From: Symbiodinium microadriaticum
Taxonomy: Eukaryota; Sar; Dinophyceae; Suessiales; Symbiodiniaceae
Assembly (NCBI GenBank): GCA_001939145.1
Contig: LSRX01000500.1
Location: forward strand, 279,883-343,882
Reading direction: 5' to 3'
Length of the DNA stretch: 64,000 nt
The notes under the pieces are model-generated. The model was not told where the DNA came from and did no database searches. It saw nothing but the letters and a program-made list of their open reading frames with translations. Positions within the stretch are counted from its first letter, which is position 1. The number at the start of each line of letters is the position of its first letter. Below are positions 59,220-64,000 of this stretch, piece after piece. The position numbers were made by a program, and so were the translations under genes.

Positions 59220-60730
59220 CGCTTGGGCGCGTGCCCTATGAAGTTCTCTCTTAGTTTGACGGATTCGGAACGCTGTGGAGGCAACGATTGGGCGCGTGGC
59301 TTGTGTAGGAACAGCGCCGAGGCGATATTTGGACGCGTGCTTAGTTCCCCCTTAGCTTGATGGATTCGGAATACCGCGAAGGTGAGAGTTGGGCGCGTGC
59401 CTTGTTCCCCTTAACTTGATGGATTCGGATCGCCGCGAAAGCGATATTTGGAGGCGTGCTCTATGGAGTTCCCCCTTAGCTTGACGACTTCGGAACGCCG
59501 CGGAGGCGACACGTGTCCTGTGGAGTTCCCCCTTAGCTGGACGGATTCGGAACGCGCGGAGGCGAGACTTGGACGCGCGCTCTGTGGAATTCTCCCCTTA
59601 GCTGGACGGATTTGGAATGCCGCGGAGGCGATATCTGGGCGCGTGCTTTGTGGAGTTCTCTCTTAGCTTGACGGCTGGACGGATTCGGAACGCCGCGGAG
59701 GCGACACCTGGATGCGTGCCCTGTGGAATTCCCCCTTAGCTGGATGGATTTGGAAGTCGCGGAGGCGTTTCCTGGGTGCGTGCCTTGTTCCCCCTCAATT
59801 TGATGGATTCGGATCGTCGCGCAAACGATATTTGGGGGCGTGCCCTGTGGAGTTCCCCCTTAGCTTGACGACTTCGGAACTCCGCGGAGGCGACACCTGG
59901 ATACGTGCCCTGTGGAATTCCCCCTTAGCTGGACGGATTCGGAACGCCGCGGAGACGATACTTGGACGCGCGCCCTGTGGAGTTCCCCCTTAGCTGGACG
60001 GATTTGGAACGCCGCGGAGGCGATACCTGGGCGCGTGCCCTGTGGAGTTCTCTCTTAGCTTGACGGCTGGACGGATTCGGAACGCCGCGGAGGCGACACC
60101 TGGACGCGTGCCCTGTGGAATTCCCCCTTAGCTAGACGGATTGGGAAGCCGCTGAGGCGACACCTGGGCGCGTGCCCTGTGGAGCTTGGTTACGTGCCCT
60201 GTGTAGTTCCCCCTTAGCTTGACGGCGCGACACACCCGCGCGACACACGCGAACGTTTTGCGAACGAATTGCGAAGGTTTTACGGACGCTTTAACAACGA
60301 TCGCTGGTCAACGATTGGACCCCTGGACCCCTACCTTTAAAATGAGAACCCTTCTGACGGATTCGGAACGCCGCGGAGGCGACACTTGGACGCGTGCCCT
60401 GTGGAGTTCCCCCTTAGCTGGACGGATTCGGAATGCCGCGGAGGCGACACCTGGACGCGTGCCCTGTGGAGTTCCCTCTTAGCTGGACGGATTTGGAACG
60501 CCGCGAAGGCGACACCTGGACACCGCGGAGGCGACCTCCGGACACATGCCCTGTGGAGTTCCCCCCTAGCTTGACGGATTCGGAACACCGCCGAGGCGAC
60601 ACCTGGGCGCGTGCCCTGTGGAGCCTGGACGCGTGCCCTATGGAGTTCCCCCTTAGCTTGACGGATTCGGAACGCTGCGGAGGCGATACTTGGGCGCGTG
60701 CCCTGTGGAGTTCGCCCTTAGCTTGGCGCG
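59220..60730 (+). repeat. GC-rich minisatellite, unit about 65 bp
   Basis: About twenty imperfect copies of a unit holding GACGGATTCGGAACGCCGCG, GAGGCGACACCTGGACGCGT, and GCCCTGTGGAGTTCCCCCTT followed by AGCTG. Copies vary in length (some lack the first or last third) and in bases, with runs where two partial copies are fused. Open frames across it (for example 60433-60828) only reflect the unit. Confidence 0.9.
60229..60350 (+). repeat. 120-bp duplicated segment, copy 1
   Basis: The segment from gcgacacacgcgaacg to aatgagaacccttct breaks into the minisatellite and recurs almost identically at 60725-60841. It contains CAACGATTGGACCCCTGGAC. Confidence 0.9.
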
Positions 60731-60841
60731 ACATACGCGAACGCTTTGCGAACGAATTGCGAAGGTTTTGCGGACGCTTTAATAACGATCGCTGGTCAAC
60801 GATTGGACCCCTGGACCCCTACCTTTAAAACGAGAATCCTT
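60725..60841 (+). repeat. 120-bp duplicated segment, copy 2
   Basis: Matches 60229-60350 with only a handful of differences, and sits at the exact end of the minisatellite where the next AT-rich island begins. Confidence 0.9.
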
Positions 60842-61460
60842 CTTTTACACATTCGGGAATATGAAATAATTCCGATCTTTAATTTTTATAGAAATTCATG
60901 GAAAATACAACTAATTATTCCCAAAATGAAATATAGTAAAAAAATATACATGAATAAGAAATTTTTAGATTAATTATTATTAACATTTCTTTTTCTTTTT
61001 TTAAGAATATAAAGTATTTGGAATATCGATACAATAATTATATATTAAAATATTATTGTATATTGAAAAATATAATTGAAAAGATTGAATTGTATATATT
61101 TGGAAAAATAATAAAAAAAATAATTTTCGATCTAAAGATTCTTCGATGTTTCGGGCGTAACGGGGGCCAATAATACTCGGATCTTGAAGATTTATGACAT
61201 ATTATTATGACGATAGTGGGAGGCTAGCGCACTAATTTATCACGGGCGACCTAAATTGTTGTGGCGAGAATTAGAGGATGCTATAGAATATCTCCGAATA
61301 ATCTTTCGTATCGTATTATAAGTGTGGGATCTTTGTTATGTGTGCTGAGATATTGTACGGGCAAATCATATATTCTGAGAGTAATTATTTCGTATTTTTT
61401 TGCTTCTCCAGAGAATTTTTTAGATAAGAAGATATCGTTATAATGATGGTAATCGATAGA
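60842..61460. repeat. AT-rich island
   Basis: A/T-dominated sequence with poly-A and ATATT words. No gene was recognised. Similar in texture to 58565-59110. Confidence 0.75.
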
Positions 61461-61599
61461 AAATATATGGTCAGGCGTCTGGGGTTGTCGGCCCCTCCTC
61501 CCAGATGACATGGTCTGTTGGGGGCGGGGGGCAGGGCTGGCGAGGGCGGCGAGTGCTCTGGCCGTTGTTGTCGGCCAGAGCTCCCAGAGAGGAACGTAA

Positions 61600-61770
61600 T
61601 CTATCGTAAGCCCCAAATCTAAACCCCTAATTCTAAACAGAGCATAAACCGACGCCCTAATCATATTGCATCTCAAATTCTCCCTAAATTCTTATCGTCT
61701 CTAAGCCTTTTAATTCTTAACCTTAAGTCCTAAACCTCAAATTTAAGGTAAATCCTAAATCTCAAATTCT
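61600..61770 (+). repeat. Degenerate telomere-like CCTAAA/CCCTAA motifs
   Basis: Scattered variants: AAATCTAAACCCCTAATTCT, CGCCCTAATC, CTCCCTAAATTC, TCCTAAACCTC and AATCCTAAATCTC. They resemble a decayed array of the CCCTAAA (TTTAGGG) type of telomere unit. The order is irregular, so it is not a working telomere. Confidence 0.45.
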
Positions 61771-61990
61771 TGCCGCAACGAGAAGAGGGGCCCCAAAAAG
61801 AGAAGAAAAAGATATCGTAGACCATAGACCTATTCTTATTAATTCCCATCAATATGTCCTTAAAATATTGCTTTAATATCTACAAATAATATATTTTTTT
61901 AAAACCTCAGACCTATATAATTTATATCCAACAATTTACATCATATTTAAATGGATTTGTCAGAATAGCAGGAGCCCTACCAGGAGTGTT
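61771..61990. other. AT-rich spacer
   Basis: No gene. It contains an A-rich, purine-biased piece (gagaagaggggccccaaaaagagaagaaaaag), then AT-rich text. Confidence 0.5.
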
Positions 61991-61995
61991 GCGAT

Positions 61996-62085
61996 TGGGG
62001 TATGTTTCGCGGGTATGTTTCAGGGTATGTTTCGGGGTGTGTTTCGGGGTATGTTTCGGTATATGTTTCGCGCGGCCTTGGGCAT
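61996..62085 (+). repeat. TATGTTTCGGGG short tandem repeat
   Basis: About six imperfect copies of GGTATGTTTC(G)GG. A related TATATTTCAGGGG run lies at about 63085-63125. Confidence 0.85.
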
Positions 62086-62410
62086 ACCCTCGTAGATGTT
62101 GGTTGCGCTAATCATGGGCTTGGTTGAAGGGTCTGGTTCTAGGTTTGGGTTTTTTGCAAACACAGGGTCCAGCGAAGGCCGTCAACACCGACATGTCAGA
62201 GGCGTCTGATTAAGGTTTTGCGACTAATTTTATGTACAACTCCAAAGAGCTCATTGTTTGGCAACTATGGATACTTTACGTGCGGTAAAGAGGATGAGAG
62301 CCGCCAAGTCCCTCTAGGACTGGCCCGAAGCCCACTAGGCCCCGGAAATCTGCTCGCTGGAGGCTCCGGAACCGCCTGGCCGGCTTGGGGTACCCCCCCA
62401 AATCACTTTG

Positions 62411-62713
62411 TTAGGGACCAATACTGGTCCCGAGGAGAACGTGTTCCGGTGCCGGGCCCATCGTGGGTGCTGCCGACCTTTGAGCGGGAGGCGGGCGAAT
62501 GTCGAGGTCGAGGGCCTTGGGCGCCGCCCTCCACTCAAGGAGTATCAGGAATGCTCTTGACGAATCTGTGAGGCGCTCGGCCACTTGTGGTTTCATTTTG
62601 TCTCCCTTCTCGATTGGCTGGGCTACAAGTGCGGCGAACTTGGGAAGCTCTTCTTTCTGTAAAGACTGTTTTATGACCGTTAACAAGCCATTCTCTCCGA
62701 CAGTGTCCCTCAC
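62411..62713 (-). CDS. Minus-strand coding-like block, unrecognised
   Basis: Reading the minus strand from ATG at 62713: MRDTVGENGLLTVIKQSLQK, EELPKFAALVAQPIEKGDKM, KPQVAERLTDSSRAFLILLE, then a proline/alanine-rich end. The frame is also open just before the ATG (FRVQLNDVR), so it may be an internal exon. The first 70 residues have good helical protein texture, quite unlike the surrounding AT-rich text. It is the only convincing minus-strand coding block in the window. No family was recognised. Confidence 0.4.
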   Translation of the reverse strand: MRDTVGENGLLTVIKQSLQKEELPKFAALVAQPIEKGDKMKPQVAERLTDSSRAFLILLEWRAAPKALDLDIRPPPAQRSAAPTMGPAPEHVLLGTSIGP

Positions 62714-62759
62714 ATCATTGAGCTGTACGCGGAATTTGCGCGTCCATTAAAGCCGTGCC

Positions 62760-63425
62760 CGCTTTCGTTAAAGCCATGCCGCAGTGACTGCTTCGATTGC
62801 TACTAACAATTCTCTGAAGATCTTGGGGGTTGGGATTCGGGAATTAAATTCCCACATGCTTAGTACAGCTTCAAAAAGGAAATGGCCAATGTGTCACCTG
62901 GGGAAAATTCAGGTATATTTCAGGTATAATACGGAAATATTATGCGAATCCTCATTAATTTCAAAATCTAGCGTATTCCTTCTTCTGACTACATGAGTTT
63001 AAAAATTAGAAACAACATAACAAATCGAGATATTAGATCCCTATAAAACCTCGTCATCGGTTTAGATGAAGCCGGTTTATTCCCAAAGGTATATTTCAGG
63101 GGTATATTTCGAGGTATATTTCACACAAAACCAACTCCATTACTACAAAATTAAATCTTCCAAAAAACTAACAAACCCAAATAATAATAGATACTTAATC
63201 GATATTAAAAACGAATAAACCAGAAATCATAATACCTTCAAAAAAATATCAAACCTCTTCTAAATTTTCCGATATGCTATTTAATTTAAATAAATATATA
63301 TATATATCTATCATCTATCTCGAACAATCCAAAAATAGAGAATAAAATAAATCAACAAATAAATACAAACACATAAATTCGAATACAATCACACAAATAG
63401 ACAGAAATAAACAAATAAATACAAA
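62760..63425. repeat. AT-rich stretch with TATATTTC repeats
   Basis: AT-rich, no gene. It contains TATATTTCAGGGG-type units at about 63085-63125 and earlier partial ones near 62915-62930, and a TATATATA run at 63295-63307. Confidence 0.65.
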
Positions 63426-63427
63426 CA

Positions 63428-63541
63428 ATCAAACGAGACAAATAGACAGACAGACAGACAGACAAATAGACAGACAGACAGACCGACAGACAAACAGACA
63501 GACACACAAACGGACAGACAAACAGACAGACGGACAAACAA

Positions 63542-63572
<31 letters not shown>

Positions 63573-63782
63573 CACACGCAGACAAACAAACAGACTCACA
63601 GACAGACAGACACACAGACAACTAAACACACAGACGAAACACAAAAACGGACAGACGCACAGGCGGACAGACAAACAGACAGATGGACAGACAGACAGAC
63701 GACCAGACAGACGACCAGACAGACGGACAGACGGACAGACGGACAGACGGACAGACGGACAGACGGACAGACAGACAGACGA

Positions 63783-63823
<41 letters not shown>

Positions 63824-63941
63824 TAGAGACAGATAGAGACAAATAGAGACAGATAGAGACAAAGAGACAGAGACAGAGACTGAGACTGAGACAGAGACAG
63901 ACACAGAGACAGAGACAGACACAGACACAGACACAGACACA

Positions 63942-64000
<59 letters not shown>
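63428..64000 (+). repeat. Long CAGA/GACA array ending in CACCGA
   Basis: A nearly continuous tetranucleotide array (CAGA with CGGA, CAAA and CACA variants) to about 63840, then GATAGAGACAAA and CAGAGA units, then CACAGA hexamers that turn into pure CACCGA hexamers from about 63943 to the window end. Minus-strand frames of CLSVCLSV and VSVSVS type are artefacts. The array continues past the window. Confidence 0.95.

Noticed and set aside
59220-60730. CRISPR-like array
   Set aside because: Copies are contiguous and imperfect, without unique spacers of constant length; it is a minisatellite in a eukaryote-type genome.
63596-64000. Minus-strand Val/Ser and Leu/Ser/Cys repeat protein
   Set aside because: Pure translation of a simple repeat.

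Overview
The window reads as nuclear DNA of a dinoflagellate, most likely of the Symbiodinium kind. The reasons are: many small exons in large introns; introns that start with GT, GC or GA and nearly always end AG with a G as the next exonic base; all recognisable exons on the + strand; and gene families expanded in these algae (one-domain voltage-gated channels with EF-hands, CNG/EAG-like channels, split cold-shock domains, SAM domains). No spliced-leader relict, tRNA or rRNA was seen. Exon joins were worked out by eye from reading frame and splice phase, so edges are good to a few bases where given exactly and only approximate where marked so.

Layout. 0-5.5 kb is intron-poor. It holds a small ORF, a broken Penelope-like retroelement with its GIY-YIG nuclease in front of the reverse transcriptase, and four more same-strand ORFs (a lysine-rich basic protein, an unknown one, a ubiquitin-like one and a possible F-box one). 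5.7-24.7 kb carries exon-like blocks of one or more unrecognised intron-rich genes, a scaffold gap at 9332-9362, two large CAG/CAA repeat tracts (about 17.9 and 22.2 kb) and an AT-rich patch at 20.8-21.4 kb. 24.7-31.5 kb is a well-resolved one-domain voltage-gated cation channel with two C-terminal EF-hands. 31.9-34.7 kb may be a second channel of the same broad class. 39.9-41.7 kb holds exons of a protein with two cold-shock domains. 44.6-50.9 kb is a CNG/EAG-like channel with an arginine-rich S4, a pore without GYG, a C-linker and a degenerate cyclic-nucleotide domain. 54.6-55.7 kb holds a split SAM domain. From about 57.4 kb to the end the character changes: AT-rich islands, a roughly 65-bp GC-rich minisatellite, a 120-bp duplication, degenerate telomere-like CCTAAA motifs, TATGTTTCGGGG repeats and a long CAGA/CACCGA array. 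This may be subtelomeric or heterochromatic DNA, or an assembly join.

How the genes relate. The two clear channels point to membrane excitability and calcium signalling: one could couple voltage to calcium through its EF-hands, the other could couple voltage (perhaps with a ligand domain) to ion flow. The cold-shock protein is a probable RNA-binding regulator. Shared orientation fits the head-to-tail gene arrays of dinoflagellates; nothing shows that the genes form one pathway.
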